64,000 nucleotides of DNA from Fictibacillus arsenicus (lineage in GTDB: Bacteria; Bacillota; Bacilli; Bacillales; Fictibacillaceae): assembly GCF_001642935.1 (NCBI RefSeq), contig NZ_CP016761.1:3906001-3970000 (forward strand), read 5' to 3'. How positions within the stretch are numbered: position 1 is the first letter of the stretch; the number at the start of each line of letters is the position of its first letter. Positions 1-8,763 of the stretch are shown piece after piece. The translations under genes were made by a program, and so were the position numbers. The notes under the pieces are model-generated. The model was not told the origin of the DNA. It ran no database searches and worked only from the letters and a program-made list of their open reading frames with translations.

Positions 1-30
1 ATTCCTAGGTATACATAACGGTTTTGGCGA

Positions 31-126
31 GTGACTCCAAAAGTTTTGGTTCTCAATCCAAAAATTTTGCTTCTTTATCCATGAGTTTAGGCCTTAAATC
101 CAAAAATTTTTGCCGTTTATCCACGA
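31..126. repeat. 21-bp phased degenerate tandem repeat, locus A (five units)
   Basis: TCC triplets recur at 36, 57, 78, 99 and 120, exactly 21 bp apart. Most units carry a core like ATCCAAAAATTTTG; the rest of each unit varies. This core is the reverse complement of the core at 26308-26394. The locus lies beyond the terminator of the oligoendopeptidase gene. An open frame through it is read as an accident of the 21-bp (seven-codon) period. No family recognised. Confidence 0.8.
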
Positions 127-179
127 GATGTCATTCCTCGACAAGTTCCGCACACTCCATACCCTGCACTCTCTCATAT

Positions 180-210
180 AAAAAAGAAAAAACCGGCACA
201 AAGCCGGTTT
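180..210 (-). terminator. Terminator of the M3 peptidase gene
   Basis: AAACCGGC and GCCGGTTT pair around a 5-nt loop (190-210). On the minus strand the stem is followed by a run of T, just past the stop of the peptidase gene. Confidence 0.85.
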
Positions 211-230
211 CCCCTCTCCTCCCTACTTAT

Positions 231-1934
231 TTAAGCTCTCGCAAACTGCTCCTCGTCAATTGTGGCAAGGAACTTCTCTACTTCTCCTACCACTGACGAT
301 ACACAGCCTTTTTCAAATGGCGAAATCAATCCTGCCTCTTCAACCAGCTTCGTGAATGGAAGGCTTCCTCCTTTTTGACAAAGAGCGAAATAGTCTTCCC
401 AAGCACTTTCACGGTTTTCAACAGAACGCTTCCAGAACTGAAGCGCACAAATTTGGGCCAGCGTATAGTCGATATAATAGAATGGTGAACGGAAAATGTG
501 ACCCTGTCTATGCCAGAATCCGCCGTTTTCCAAATACTCTAATCCATCATAATCACGGTGAGGCAAGTATGTTTTCTCGAGTTCTCTCCATTTCGAACGG
601 CGCTCTGCCGGCGTTGCGTCTGGATGGTCATACACAAAGTGCTGGAACTCATCCACTGCAACACCATATGGAATGAATTCTACAGCCCCAGTTAAATGGG
701 AGTATAGATACTTTTCCGTGTCTTTACCGAACAGTTCTTCAATCCATGGATATGTTAAAAACTCCATGCTCATTGAGTGGATTTCACAAGCTTCCAGTGT
801 CGGGAATTGATATTCCGGCACTTCGTATCCGCGGCTCGTGTACATCTGAAACGCATGGCCGATCTCATGCAGCAGCACGCGCACATCATTATCTGATCCG
901 TTAAAATTTGTAAAGATGAACGGAGCTTGATAATCCTGAAGATATGTACAATAACCGCCTGGAGCTTTACCTGCTTTGCTTTCAAGATCCATTAACTCAT
1001 CCTCAGCCATATAGTTGAAGAAAGCACCCGTTTCATGAGCGAGCCCAGCAAACACAAGCTTTGCCTTATCAACAATCCAGCCAGCATCACCTTGTGGCTT
1101 AGGGTTACCAGTTGTGAAGCTGAACGGCTCATCATAAAACTTCAGTTCATTTAATCCAATTCGTTTCTGCTGCTTGCCCCTTAATTTCGTGCAAAGTGGA
1201 ACAATAATTTCTTTTACTTGTTCACGGAACACCTTCACATCTGCCGCATTATAATCTGTTCTTCCCATGCGGTCATAAGCAAGCTCTGTAAAATTTTTAT
1301 AACCTAGTTTATGGGCGATCCCTGTACGCAACTTAACTAGCTCGTCATAAATAGTATCAAATTTTTCTTCGTTCAATTTCAAGAATGCATTTGCAGCTAA
1401 GCTTGCAGCTTTTCTTGTTTCGCGATCTGAAGACTGGCTGTACGGGGATAGTTGAGCAAGTGTCAGTTCTTTTTCATCAAACTCAATTTTTGCCGAAGCC
1501 ATTACCTTTACATATTCAGAGCTTAATTTATTTTCTAGTTTTAAATCTTCAAGTACAGCATCTGAATATGTTTTGACCTTTAATTCTGCCAGACGAAACA
1601 ACTGGCTGCCCCACTTCTTTTCTAACTCATCCTTATAAGGAGACTGTACAAGCGCCTCATGAAATGCCGTTACCATGCCTTGGTAGACAGGAAGATTTTC
1701 ATCCATAAATGCCTGTTCTTCTTTATAATAAGCGTCTTCCGTGTTAATCGTATGACGGATCTTCGCTAATCTCGCCTTTGACTCAAAGCTGTTGCGAAGT
1801 GAAACAACCTTTTTCATTGCTTCGTTCTGTTCATCTGCTGATGACGCATCACGAAAAATCTGTACTGCTTCTTCAAAAGCTTTTTTCAGTTCTTCCACAT
1901 TTGGTCTTTCATATGTAAATTCACTAAATTTCAT
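231..1934 (-). CDS. M3 family oligoendopeptidase (PepF-like)
   Basis: Zinc metallopeptidase of 567 residues that would cut short peptides in the cytoplasm. The HEIGH zinc motif sits at residues 356-360 and a glutamate near residue 384 (in EACEIHS) is the likely third metal ligand. There is no signal peptide. The length fits the M3B oligoendopeptidase subfamily. The ATG is preceded by AGGGGGC. The gene is transcribed alone, divergent from the AdeR-like regulator, and ends at a strong hairpin terminator. The substrate cannot be told from sequence; roles in nutrient peptide turnover are usual for the family. Confidence 0.93.
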   Translation of the reverse strand: MKFSEFTYERPNVEELKKAFEEAVQIFRDASSADEQNEAMKKVVSLRNSFESKARLAKIRHTINTEDAYYKEEQAFMDENLPVYQGMVTAFHEALVQSPYKDELEKKWGSQLFRLAELKVKTYSDAVLEDLKLENKLSSEYVKVMASAKIEFDEKELTLAQLSPYSQSSDRETRKAASLAANAFLKLNEEKFDTIYDELVKLRTGIAHKLGYKNFTELAYDRMGRTDYNAADVKVFREQVKEIIVPLCTKLRGKQQKRIGLNELKFYDEPFSFTTGNPKPQGDAGWIVDKAKLVFAGLAHETGAFFNYMAEDELMDLESKAGKAPGGYCTYLQDYQAPFIFTNFNGSDNDVRVLLHEIGHAFQMYTSRGYEVPEYQFPTLEACEIHSMSMEFLTYPWIEELFGKDTEKYLYSHLTGAVEFIPYGVAVDEFQHFVYDHPDATPAERRSKWRELEKTYLPHRDYDGLEYLENGGFWHRQGHIFRSPFYYIDYTLAQICALQFWKRSVENRESAWEDYFALCQKGGSLPFTKLVEEAGLISPFEKGCVSSVVGEVEKFLATIDEEQFARA

Positions 1935-2053
1935 GTCGATGCCCCCTATAAATTTTGCTTTATACCAATTTCTACAAACCGCTCCCTTTCTCCTGTAATA
2001 TCCCTTACTTTTTCGGTAGAATAAAGGCAGAAGAGTTTAAGGCGGGAGAACAG

Positions 2054-3286
2054 ATGAAAGAGTATCAGACAGATCCTTTTAAAGGGACATTCGGAAGTCT
2101 CGAAAATTTAGCTGATAAAATCAGTGATGTCTTGTCATGCCCTGTTACCATTGAAGATCAGAACCATCGTCTTCTTGCATACAGTACGCATGAAGACGGC
2201 ACAGACCCTGCACGAGTCGCAACAATTATCGGCCGGCGCGTTCCTGAAAAAGTCGTCAACAGCCTCTGGAAAGACGGAGTGATACCGAGGCTGCAGGAAA
2301 GTGATGATCCCGTGCGGGTAAGTTCCATTCAAAAAGTAGGGCTCGGAGACCGAGTTGCTGTATCCATCAGGAAAAACAGCGAGGTCCTCGGGTATATTTG
2401 GGTTCTTGAAGTGGAGAAAAAGTTAACCACAGATGACATGCATCTCTTAAAACTAGCTGCCGTATCCGCTAAAAGCCAGCTTCTTCAAATGCAGATCGGA
2501 ACAAAAAAGAAGGAAGAAAACCGCCAGGAGCTTTTTTGGAAGATGCTGACCGGTAACCTTCCTCAAGAAGAACGCATTCTTGAAAAACTGCATGAGCTTA
2601 ATATATTGCCGGTTCTCCCTGCTACCGTATTTATATTACAGCTGGAGGAAGAGATCACACCTGCCTTAGAAAAAGATATCTTGTACCTAGCTGCTGTTAA
2701 TCAAAAAATCAACGTCCTTTTATCTGCAGCCGATTCGAACCAAATGCTGCTGCTCGCTTCACCGGTCGGAAAAGAACAGCCGCTTGAACTGGCAAAATCT
2801 TTCGTTGAGTCATTTTTCACTCATATGAAAGAGCGATTTTCTGTCTCGGAAATCAAAGCAGCCTACGGAAGTCTAGTTACATCGTTCTCACAAGTAGAGA
2901 AAAGCTATAAAGAAGCATCGAGTGTTTTAGCTGTTCAAGAAAAGCTCGGTGGTGAAACACTTTCTTTAACCGGTTATCACGAACTTGGTATTTACCAATT
3001 TTTAGATACGATTTATGAAAAACAACAAAGACAAGGCTATCAGAACGAAATGCTTAGAACACTGCAGGAATATGACCGGCTTCACAAAACAGAGCTTTAT
3101 CACACATTAGAGACCTATCTGACAATGGATGAGAACTTAAATAAATCCTCAGAAGTACTTCATATCCATATGAATACACTGCTATACCGGTTAAAACGCA
3201 TCGGTGAAATCACGAACATCGATCTGAAAAGTCCTCATCAAAAGATCATGATCTACCTGGATTTTAAGATAAATAGGTTGTTTTAG
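2054..3286 (+). CDS. adeR: PucR/CdaR-type regulator, probable activator of ald (AdeR-like)
   Basis: Regulator of 410 residues. The N-terminal two thirds look like a PucR/GAF-type sensory region (CPVTIEDQNHRLLAYS near the start). The C-terminal 60 residues form the PucR helix-turn-helix (LETYLTMDENLNKSSEVL, then MNTLLYRLKRI). I chose ATG 2054, which follows GGCGGGAGAACAG, over an upstream in-frame ATG at 1955 that lies in the divergent promoter region. The gene directly precedes alanine dehydrogenase, as AdeR (YukF) does in Bacillus subtilis, where it activates ald. That it responds to alanine is inferred from this context. Confidence 0.85.
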   Translation: MKEYQTDPFKGTFGSLENLADKISDVLSCPVTIEDQNHRLLAYSTHEDGTDPARVATIIGRRVPEKVVNSLWKDGVIPRLQESDDPVRVSSIQKVGLGDRVAVSIRKNSEVLGYIWVLEVEKKLTTDDMHLLKLAAVSAKSQLLQMQIGTKKKEENRQELFWKMLTGNLPQEERILEKLHELNILPVLPATVFILQLEEEITPALEKDILYLAAVNQKINVLLSAADSNQMLLLASPVGKEQPLELAKSFVESFFTHMKERFSVSEIKAAYGSLVTSFSQVEKSYKEASSVLAVQEKLGGETLSLTGYHELGIYQFLDTIYEKQQRQGYQNEMLRTLQEYDRLHKTELYHTLETYLTMDENLNKSSEVLHIHMNTLLYRLKRIGEITNIDLKSPHQKIMIYLDFKINRLF

Positions 3287-3289
3287 AAG

Positions 3290-3572
3290 GTTTTGCGCAA
3301 TCTTTGTTGCTCTTGAATGAGGTTAATTTCCGCTGCAGGACTCGCTTTCCGCAGGGTGTGCGGTGAGCCCATTCGTCGCCTTGCGACATTGAATGGTCTC
3401 ACCTGTCCCACTCATCCTGCAGGACAAGGAAGGCTCCGGCAGCGATATATCGCACGAAGAAAATGTGATTTTCATTTTCGAGGAGTCTCACCCTTCCGCT
3501 CCAATTAACTTTTCAATGGAGAATTTTTCAAAATCTCTCTGTAGCAACAATCTTTTAGAAAAGAGACTGTTT
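3290..3572 (-). repeat. Intergenic hairpin repeat R1 (long form)
   Basis: Copy of the seven-member family, core 3322-3511, in reverse orientation relative to R2, R3, R5 and R6. Terminal arms GTTAATT and AATTAAC, nested arms GGTGAG and CTCACC, and a tip GTCGC/GCGAC flanked by CCATTC/GAATGG. Like R7 it holds about 60 extra bases (about 3423-3486). Outer flanks resemble those of the other copies (TTGTTGCTCTTGA; GTAGCAACAATCTTTTAG). It fills most of the 428-base gap between adeR and ald. Confidence 0.85.
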
Positions 3573-3577
3573 AGAAT

Positions 3578-3611
3578 AAGCGTTTGTGAATTATCACAAA
3601 TGCTTTTTTTG
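3578..3611 (+). terminator. Terminator between adeR and ald
   Basis: Stem AAGCGTTTGTGA / TCACAAATGCTT with one G-T wobble and a 4-base loop, followed by a T run. It follows repeat R1 and should separate adeR from ald. Confidence 0.8.
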
Positions 3612-3714
3612 TTTTTCTAGTTTCCTAACAATGAAAAGCTTTTCTCCTCCTTTTATACTGAAACCACAATTGAAAACGCACTCAACGAGTTTACTTATAT
3701 AGGAGGATTCACAA

Positions 3715-4845
3715 ATGATTATTGGAGTTCCAGCAGAAATTAAAAATAACGAAAACCGCGTTGCGATCACGCCATCAGGTGTAATGACGCTAACAGCGGC
3801 AGGCCACACTGTGTTAGTTGAAAACAATGCAGGTGTAGGAAGCGGATTTACAAATGAGGATTATGCAGCAGCAGGCGCGCAAATCTTAAAAGATGTTAAA
3901 GATGTATGGGCAGCAGAAATGGTAATGAAGGTTAAAGAACCTCTAGCTTCTGAATACAAGTACTTCCGTTCTGATCTTATTCTGTTTACATACCTTCACT
4001 TAGCAGCTGAGCCAGCATTGGCAAAAGCTCTAACTGAAAGAGGCGTAACAGCAATCGCTTATGAAACAGTTGAATTTAACCGCACTCTTCCATTATTAAC
4101 ACCAATGAGCGAAGTTGCAGGGCGTATGTCTGCACAAATCGGTGCACAATTCCTTGAGAAGCCAAAAGGCGGAAAAGGTATTCTTCTTGCAGGCGTTCCT
4201 GGAGTTCGCCGCGGTAAAGTTACAATCATCGGAGGCGGTGTTGTAGGTACAAACGCAGCTAAAGTTGCGATCGGACTTGGTGCTGATGTTACAATCATCG
4301 ATCTAAGCCCAGACCGACTTCGTCAATTAGATGATATTTTCGGAAACAGCATCCAAACATTAATGTCTAACCCATTAAATATCGCACAAGCAGTAGCTGA
4401 ATCTGATCTAGTAATTGGTGCTGTACTTATCCCAGGAGCAAAGGCACCTAAGCTTGTAACAGAAGAAATGATCAAAGCCATGACTCCAGGATCTGTTGTT
4501 GTTGACGTAGCGATCGACCAAGGCGGTATCTTTGAAACGGTTGACCGCATCACAACACACGACAACCCAACTTATGATAAGCACGGTGTTGTTCACTATG
4601 CAGTAGCGAACATGCCTGGTGCAGTGCCTCGTACTTCTACGATCGCACTTACAAACGTAACAGTACCTTATGCACTTCAAATCGCTAACAAGGGTGCACA
4701 AAAAGCAATCGCTGATAACCCATCTCTAAAAGCTGGTCTTAACACAGCTGGCGGTTATGTAACATATGAAGCAGTTGCAACTGACCTTGGCTACGATTAT
4801 GTTGCGCCTGAGGCAGCTCTAGAAAAAGCCGTTCAAACTGTATAA
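3715..4845 (+). CDS. ald: Alanine dehydrogenase
   Basis: 376 residues. Reversible oxidative deamination of L-alanine to pyruvate with NAD, used in alanine catabolism and in sporulating bacilli. The N-terminus [18 protein letters not shown] is the family signature, and the NAD-binding glycine motif [15 protein letters not shown] starts near residue 170. The length is typical. A TAGGAGG site precedes the ATG. The gene follows an AdeR-like activator, separated from it by repeat R1 and a terminator, so it has its own promoter in about 3612-3700. It ends in a strong terminator. Confidence 0.97.
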   Translation: MIIGVPAEIKNNENRVAITPSGVMTLTAAGHTVLVENNAGVGSGFTNEDYAAAGAQILKDVKDVWAAEMVMKVKEPLASEYKYFRSDLILFTYLHLAAEPALAKALTERGVTAIAYETVEFNRTLPLLTPMSEVAGRMSAQIGAQFLEKPKGGKGILLAGVPGVRRGKVTIIGGGVVGTNAAKVAIGLGADVTIIDLSPDRLRQLDDIFGNSIQTLMSNPLNIAQAVAESDLVIGAVLIPGAKAPKLVTEEMIKAMTPGSVVVDVAIDQGGIFETVDRITTHDNPTYDKHGVVHYAVANMPGAVPRTSTIALTNVTVPYALQIANKGAQKAIADNPSLKAGLNTAGGYVTYEAVATDLGYDYVAPEAALEKAVQTV

Positions 4846-4858
4846 TAATTAAATTCCA

Positions 4859-4887
4859 AACCTCCCATCTTTTTTGGGAGGTTTTTT
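4859..4887 (+). terminator. ald terminator
   Basis: AACCTCCCA and TGGGAGGTT pair around a short loop and are followed by six T. The T run touches the PhoP box region of the next gene. Confidence 0.9.
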
Positions 4888-4891
4888 ACAT

Positions 4892-4945
4892 TTAATAAAA
4901 CCTTAACAATCAACTAACCTTTCCTTAATATTATCCAAATATAAT
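4892..4945 (+). promoter_or_regulatory. PhoP box (four 11-bp-phased repeats) and -10 of the alkaline phosphatase gene
   Basis: TTAATA at 4892, TTAACA at 4903, CTAACC at 4914 and TTAATA at 4925 are each exactly 11 bp apart. A perfect TATAAT follows at 4940-4945. TTAACA-like hexamers at 11-bp spacing are the known binding pattern of PhoP in Bacillus. The fit to a Pho-regulated phosphatase promoter is strong. Confidence 0.85.
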
Positions 4946-4983
4946 TTCCTAGAGTGACCAAAATCATTTCAGGAGGTTCTAGT

Positions 4984-6345
4984 ATGCAATTTTCTAAAAA
5001 GGCTTTAACCGTTGCACTTGCATCTACGCTTGCCGTAAGTGGCTTAGCTTTCAATAATGCTTCTGCAGAGAACCAAGACAAAAACGAAATCCGCAACGTT
5101 ATCTTTTTAATCGGTGATGGCATGGGTCCAACTTACACAACAGGATACCGCGCACTTAAAGATGACCCAAAAACACCAATGATGGAAGACACAGCGTTTG
5201 ATAAGCATTTGGTTGGTATGCAGTCAACATACTCTTCAGATGAAAAAGAGAGTATAACAGATTCAGCAGCTGCAGCAACATCCATGTCAGCAGGTATCAA
5301 GACATATAATGGTGCCATTGCAGTAGATATGGAAAAACAAGACGTAAAAACTGTTTTAGAGCAAGCAAAGGAAGATGGTAAGTCAACTGGATTAGTTGCT
5401 ACTTCTCAGATTAACCACGCTACTCCTGCTGCTTTCGGTTCTCATGATGAATCGCGTGAGAATTATAATGAAATTGCAAATGATTACTATGATGATATGA
5501 TTGACGGCAAGCATAAAGTCGATGTGTTATTAGGTGGCGGGACGAGCTATTTTGTTCGTAAAGACCGTGACATTACAAAAGAATTTAAAAAAGACGGCTA
5601 TTCTTATGTAACTTCTAAAAAAGAAATGCTCAATGATAAAAACGAACAAATTCTTGGTCTTTTTGCTCCTAAAGGCTTGGATAAAAAGATTGACCGTCCT
5701 GCAGAACAGCCTTCACTTAAAGAAATGACAAATTCTGCACTAGATCGTTTAAACAAGAATGATAAAGGTTTCTTCTTAATGGTTGAAGGTAGTCAAATCG
5801 ACTGGGCTGGACACGATAATGATGTAGTTGCAGCTATGAGCGACATGGAAGATTTTGAACAAGCTTACCAGTCTGCAATTGAATTTGCTAAAAAGGACAA
5901 GCACACATTAGTTATCGCTACAGCTGACCACTCAACAGGCGGTATGGCAATGGGCCGTGACGGTGAATACCAGTGGGATCCTTTAGCGATTAAAGCTGCT
6001 AAGAAAACACCTGACTTCATCGCAAAAGAAATTGCAGAAGGTGCACCAGTTGAAGAAACACTAAAGAAATATATTGATCTTGAGCTTACACCAGAAGAAG
6101 TTCAATCTGTAAAAGACGCTAAAGAAAAGAGCGGCGATGTATTAGAAATCGATAACGCTATTGAAAAAATCTTTGACCTTCGTACAGGTACAGGCTGGAC
6201 GACTGATGGACACACTGGCGAAGACGTAACAGTTTACGCTTATGGTCCTGGCATGGAGAACTTTACTGGTAAGATCGACAATACGGATACAGCTAAAGAA
6301 ATCTTTGCTATTCTTAAAGAGAGCAAATCTGCTATCCAAAAATAA
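4984..6345 (+). CDS. Secreted alkaline phosphatase
   Basis: 453 residues; releases phosphate from phosphomonoesters outside the cell. The signal peptide (KKALTVALASTLAVSGLAFNNASA) ends near residue 29. Metal-binding IGDGMGPTY follows soon after. The catalytic pair Asp93-Ser94 lies in DSAAAATSMSAG, and Asp315-His316 lies in ADHSTGG. A C-terminal HTGEDV supplies another metal histidine. ATG 4984 has AGGAGG seven bases upstream; an in-frame ATG at 4954 is rejected because it has no such site and would bury the signal peptide. The PhoP box upstream predicts induction by phosphate starvation. It resembles B. subtilis PhoA/PhoB; I cannot say which. Confidence 0.93.
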   Translation: MQFSKKALTVALASTLAVSGLAFNNASAENQDKNEIRNVIFLIGDGMGPTYTTGYRALKDDPKTPMMEDTAFDKHLVGMQSTYSSDEKESITDSAAAATSMSAGIKTYNGAIAVDMEKQDVKTVLEQAKEDGKSTGLVATSQINHATPAAFGSHDESRENYNEIANDYYDDMIDGKHKVDVLLGGGTSYFVRKDRDITKEFKKDGYSYVTSKKEMLNDKNEQILGLFAPKGLDKKIDRPAEQPSLKEMTNSALDRLNKNDKGFFLMVEGSQIDWAGHDNDVVAAMSDMEDFEQAYQSAIEFAKKDKHTLVIATADHSTGGMAMGRDGEYQWDPLAIKAAKKTPDFIAKEIAEGAPVEETLKKYIDLELTPEEVQSVKDAKEKSGDVLEIDNAIEKIFDLRTGTGWTTDGHTGEDVTVYAYGPGMENFTGKIDNTDTAKEIFAILKESKSAIQK

Positions 6346-6375
6346 ACTCAATTTTAATTGGGTAGTCTATTTAAA

Positions 6376-6405
6376 AAGCATCCCGTTCATTACTGCGGGA
6401 TGCTT
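6376..6405. terminator. Hairpin after the alkaline phosphatase gene
   Basis: AAGCATCCCG and CGGGATGCTT pair perfectly around a 10-base loop. The T run is poor on the plus strand but good on the minus strand (GCTTTTTAAA), so termination of plus-strand transcripts may be partial. Confidence 0.6.
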
Positions 6406-6426
6406 ATCTATTAGGAGGTGTTTTCC

Positions 6427-7104
6427 GTGCCTTTTAAAGGATGGATGATACTAGGGTTAACAGCAGCACTTATTATGGGTTGTTCTACCGATAATACAGA
6501 AAAGAATAAAGAAGAAAAAACACAGCAACAAGAATCTGAACAAAAAGAAACTGACAAAAATTCAGATAAAATGACATTCACAGACAGCTCTCAAGCTCCT
6601 GATGATACAAAACTTACGGAAATAAACAAATCTGTAGAAGATGCAGATGGGATTGTCACATTAAAGAAGTATAAGAAGTTAGATGAGGAACAAAAAGCTG
6701 ATTTAATCTCTCTTACCCTATCAGAGGTAAAAGTTTTGCAATATAAGCCTTCTGTAGACTTGATTGATTTTTTTCACAGTTACACACATGAGCAGAAAGA
6801 GTTTCCGTATGTGAGAGTAAATGTCCGAATTAAAAATAACGGAAACAAACCCGTCCACTTTGCTCCTGTATCTGAAATAAAGACCGACCAAGGAGAAAAA
6901 GTAACGTGGAAGGAAGATTTCTATTTAGAAAAACTAAATGGTGAAATCAAACCAGGTGAAATAAAAGTCGGAAGTCTAGGTTTTATATTAGAGGATACAG
7001 ATCCGGAGAGTATTAAGACTATAACAATTAAGTCTAGTGAAGTCATCAACAATGAGAAAAAGAAAATCTCAGATCCTCTTTCTTATGAGGTGAATTTTGA
7101 ATAA
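6427..7104 (+). CDS. Putative lipoprotein with an immunoglobulin-like (DUF4352-type) domain
   Basis: 225 residues. The N-terminus has a short hydrophobic segment ending in a lipobox (LIMGC), then about 40 Lys/Glu/Gln-rich linker residues. The C-terminal half (VRVNVRIKNNGNKPVHFAP, then GEIKPGEIKVGSLGF) looks like a beta-sandwich of the DUF4352/telokin type seen in surface lipoproteins. The GTG at 6427, eight bases after AGGAGGTG, is preferred to the in-frame GTG at 6418 that overlaps that site. It sits 81 bases after the phosphatase gene and may be partly co-transcribed. Function unknown; membrane-anchored on the outside. Confidence 0.7.
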   Translation: MPFKGWMILGLTAALIMGCSTDNTEKNKEEKTQQQESEQKETDKNSDKMTFTDSSQAPDDTKLTEINKSVEDADGIVTLKKYKKLDEEQKADLISLTLSEVKVLQYKPSVDLIDFFHSYTHEQKEFPYVRVNVRIKNNGNKPVHFAPVSEIKTDQGEKVTWKEDFYLEKLNGEIKPGEIKVGSLGFILEDTDPESIKTITIKSSEVINNEKKKISDPLSYEVNFE

Positions 7105-7111
7105 ATATATT

Positions 7112-7147
7112 ACCCGATTAATGGATAATTCCATAATCGGGTTTTTA
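7112..7147 (+). terminator. Terminator of the lipoprotein gene
   Basis: ACCCGATT pairs with AATCGGGT, with an inner ATGG/CCAT step, and is followed by TTTTT. Confidence 0.85.
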
Positions 7148-7210
7148 AATTTTAATTATCATTCATTTAATTTCATTTACATATATTTTGGAAAAGAATC
7201 CAAAAAATGA

Positions 7211-7239
7211 TTGCCATTGAAATATAATTAATTTATTAT
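7211..7239 (+). promoter_or_regulatory. Probable promoter of the ugp-type operon
   Basis: TTGCCA at 7211-7216 and TATTAT at 7234-7239 are separated by 17 bases. Transcription would start near 7246, ahead of the terminator-like leader at 7270-7372. Confidence 0.5.
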
Positions 7240-7269
7240 TATAAATAATCGGACAATTTAACAGGACAT

Positions 7270-7372
7270 TTATGGTCTTGGGGTAGAGATGAGGAGAACC
7301 CTGTGATCAATAAAATGTATTACATTTTTTGTAGTACTTTTTATTGCTCATGGGGATTTATTTATTTTTCTA
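7270..7372 (+). promoter_or_regulatory. GlpP-type terminator/antiterminator leader of the ugp-like operon
   Basis: GGTAGAGA, then GGAGAACCCTGTGA ending at 7306, matches the leader on the minus strand at 14150-14245 nearly base for base. ACCCTGTGA pairs with TCATGGGG at 7348-7355 (two G-U pairs), enclosing an AT-rich hairpin (7308-7346), and is followed by a U-rich stretch. This is a terminator whose 5' arm is part of the conserved motif. A GlpP-family antiterminator gene is nearby. GlpP is known to relieve such terminators in Bacillus glp leaders when glycerol 3-phosphate is present; the link here is inferred. Confidence 0.7.
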
Positions 7373-7400
7373 GAAAAAGCAACTATAAGGAGGAGTATGA

Positions 7401-8675
7401 ATGAAGTTCAAGGTTTTAGCACTGTTTACTGTATTACTGGTTTTTCTTGCAGCTTGCAGCAGCGGCGGATCAAAAGATGAAGTTACAGAAATAGACTTCT
7501 ATTTTCCTGTTGCAGTCGGTGGTGATGTCGCTAAGATTGTGGATGATTTAGTTGCAGATTTTGAAAAAGAAAATCCCGATATTAAAGTTAACGCTAGATA
7601 TGGAGGCAGTTATTCTGAAACAATGACTCAGGTTATGGCTGCCGTTCAAGGCGGAAACCCTCCTGAATTAGCAGTATTATTCTCCATTGACCTCTTCACC
7701 TTGTTGGAGAATGATGTCATTGAGGAAATGACTCCTTTGTTTGATGAAAAATATTTCAATGATTTTTATGATGCTTTTATGGCAAATTCCTCCATTGGCG
7801 ATAAGGTTTATAGCCTTCCTTTCCAAAGAAGTACAATTGTTCTCTACTACAACAAAGATGCTTTCAAAAAAGCTGGACTTAATCCAGACGCTCCTCCAAA
7901 AACATGGGATGAATTAGTCGATTACAGCAAAAAGCTAACGTTGAATGGCGGAAAGGATCAGTGGGGTCTAGAGATTCCTAGTACTGGTTATCAATATTGG
8001 ATGCTTCAAGCATTAGCACTGCAGACAAAGGAAAATATTATGTCCGAGGATGGAAAAGAGACGTATTTTAATGCACCGCATACGAAAGAGGCTATGCAAT
8101 TTTATGTTGATTTAAGTAAAAAACACAAGGTTATGCCTGAGGGTACAATCGAATGGGCAACGGTTCCATCTGACTTCTTAAGTGGGAGAACAGCAATGAT
8201 GTACCACACTACCGGTAACTTAACCAACGTAAAAACGAATGCGGAATTTGATTTTGGTGTAGCTTACCTCCCTTCTAATAATCAATATGGATCTCCTACG
8301 GGCGGCGGAAATATTTATATGTTCAAAGACATCCCTAAAGAAAATAAAGATGCAGCTATTAAATTCATGAAATTTTTAACAGAGCCTGAACGGGTTGCTC
8401 AATGGTCCATTGATACCGGTTATGTTGCTACAAGAAAATCTGCTTACGAGACGGACGCATTGAAAAAATATGTAGAAGAATTTCCACAGGCAATCATTGC
8501 CCGCGAACAATTAGAATACGCAGACAGTGAGTTAGCTACCTACCAAAACGGAGAAGTTCAAAAAATCTTCAATGATGCCATCCAGTCGATTTTAACCGGT
8601 AAAAGCAATGTAGATGAGAGTTTGGATAAAGCGCAGAAAGATGCCGAGAAGGTTTTAGAACCATTTAAGGAATAA
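7401..8675 (+). CDS. ABC importer solute-binding lipoprotein, glycerol-phosphate type (UgpB-like)
   Basis: 424 residues, family 1 extracellular solute-binding protein. The signal peptide ends in the lipobox LAACSSGG (Cys near residue 20), so it is lipid-anchored on the outer face. SYSETMTQVMAAVQGGNPPELA and PFQRSTIVLYYNKDAFKKAGL are typical of UgpB and sugar-binding relatives. It is first in a five-gene operon with two permeases and two hydrolases. No ATPase is encoded, so a shared ATPase elsewhere must power the importer. The ligand is inferred to be a glycerophosphodiester or glycerol 3-phosphate from the GlpP-type leader; a sugar is the alternative. Confidence 0.8.
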   Translation: MKFKVLALFTVLLVFLAACSSGGSKDEVTEIDFYFPVAVGGDVAKIVDDLVADFEKENPDIKVNARYGGSYSETMTQVMAAVQGGNPPELAVLFSIDLFTLLENDVIEEMTPLFDEKYFNDFYDAFMANSSIGDKVYSLPFQRSTIVLYYNKDAFKKAGLNPDAPPKTWDELVDYSKKLTLNGGKDQWGLEIPSTGYQYWMLQALALQTKENIMSEDGKETYFNAPHTKEAMQFYVDLSKKHKVMPEGTIEWATVPSDFLSGRTAMMYHTTGNLTNVKTNAEFDFGVAYLPSNNQYGSPTGGGNIYMFKDIPKENKDAAIKFMKFLTEPERVAQWSIDTGYVATRKSAYETDALKKYVEEFPQAIIAREQLEYADSELATYQNGEVQKIFNDAIQSILTGKSNVDESLDKAQKDAEKVLEPFKE

Positions 8676-8763
8676 ATGAGAACAATTGCCGGGAAGCTTA
8701 GATTAATAATCGTGTTAATTTGGGCTTCCTTTTCACTAAGGATAGGAGGTTGTCTTTTACCAA

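Noticed and set aside
31-126. CRISPR array at loci A-D
   Set aside because: The units are 20-21 bp long in total, degenerate, without separate repeats and spacers, and no cas gene is near.
24-296. Open frame across the 21-bp repeat at locus A with seven-residue periodicity
   Set aside because: The period of 21 bases makes a seven-codon repeat without a gene. There is no ribosome site, and the frame runs into the terminator and end of the M3 peptidase gene on the other strand.
3317-3508. Open frames across hairpin repeat R1, and similar ones in R4 and R7
   Set aside because: They lie wholly within the repeat or its flanks and have no start signals.
4954-4984. Upstream ATG of the alkaline phosphatase
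   Set aside because: It would put ten residues before the signal peptide and lacks a ribosome site, while AGGAGG lies right before ATG 4984.
7145-7182. Second PhoP box before the ugp-like operon
   Set aside because: TTA-like hexamers at 7145, 7156 and 7167 are 11 bp apart, but they lie some 30 bp or more upstream of the -35 and in AT-only sequence that gives such matches by chance.
7315-7402. Short ORF starting at the ATG in the leader hairpin of the ugp-like operon
   Set aside because: No ribosome site at a workable distance, and it coincides with the conserved hairpin and terminator arms.
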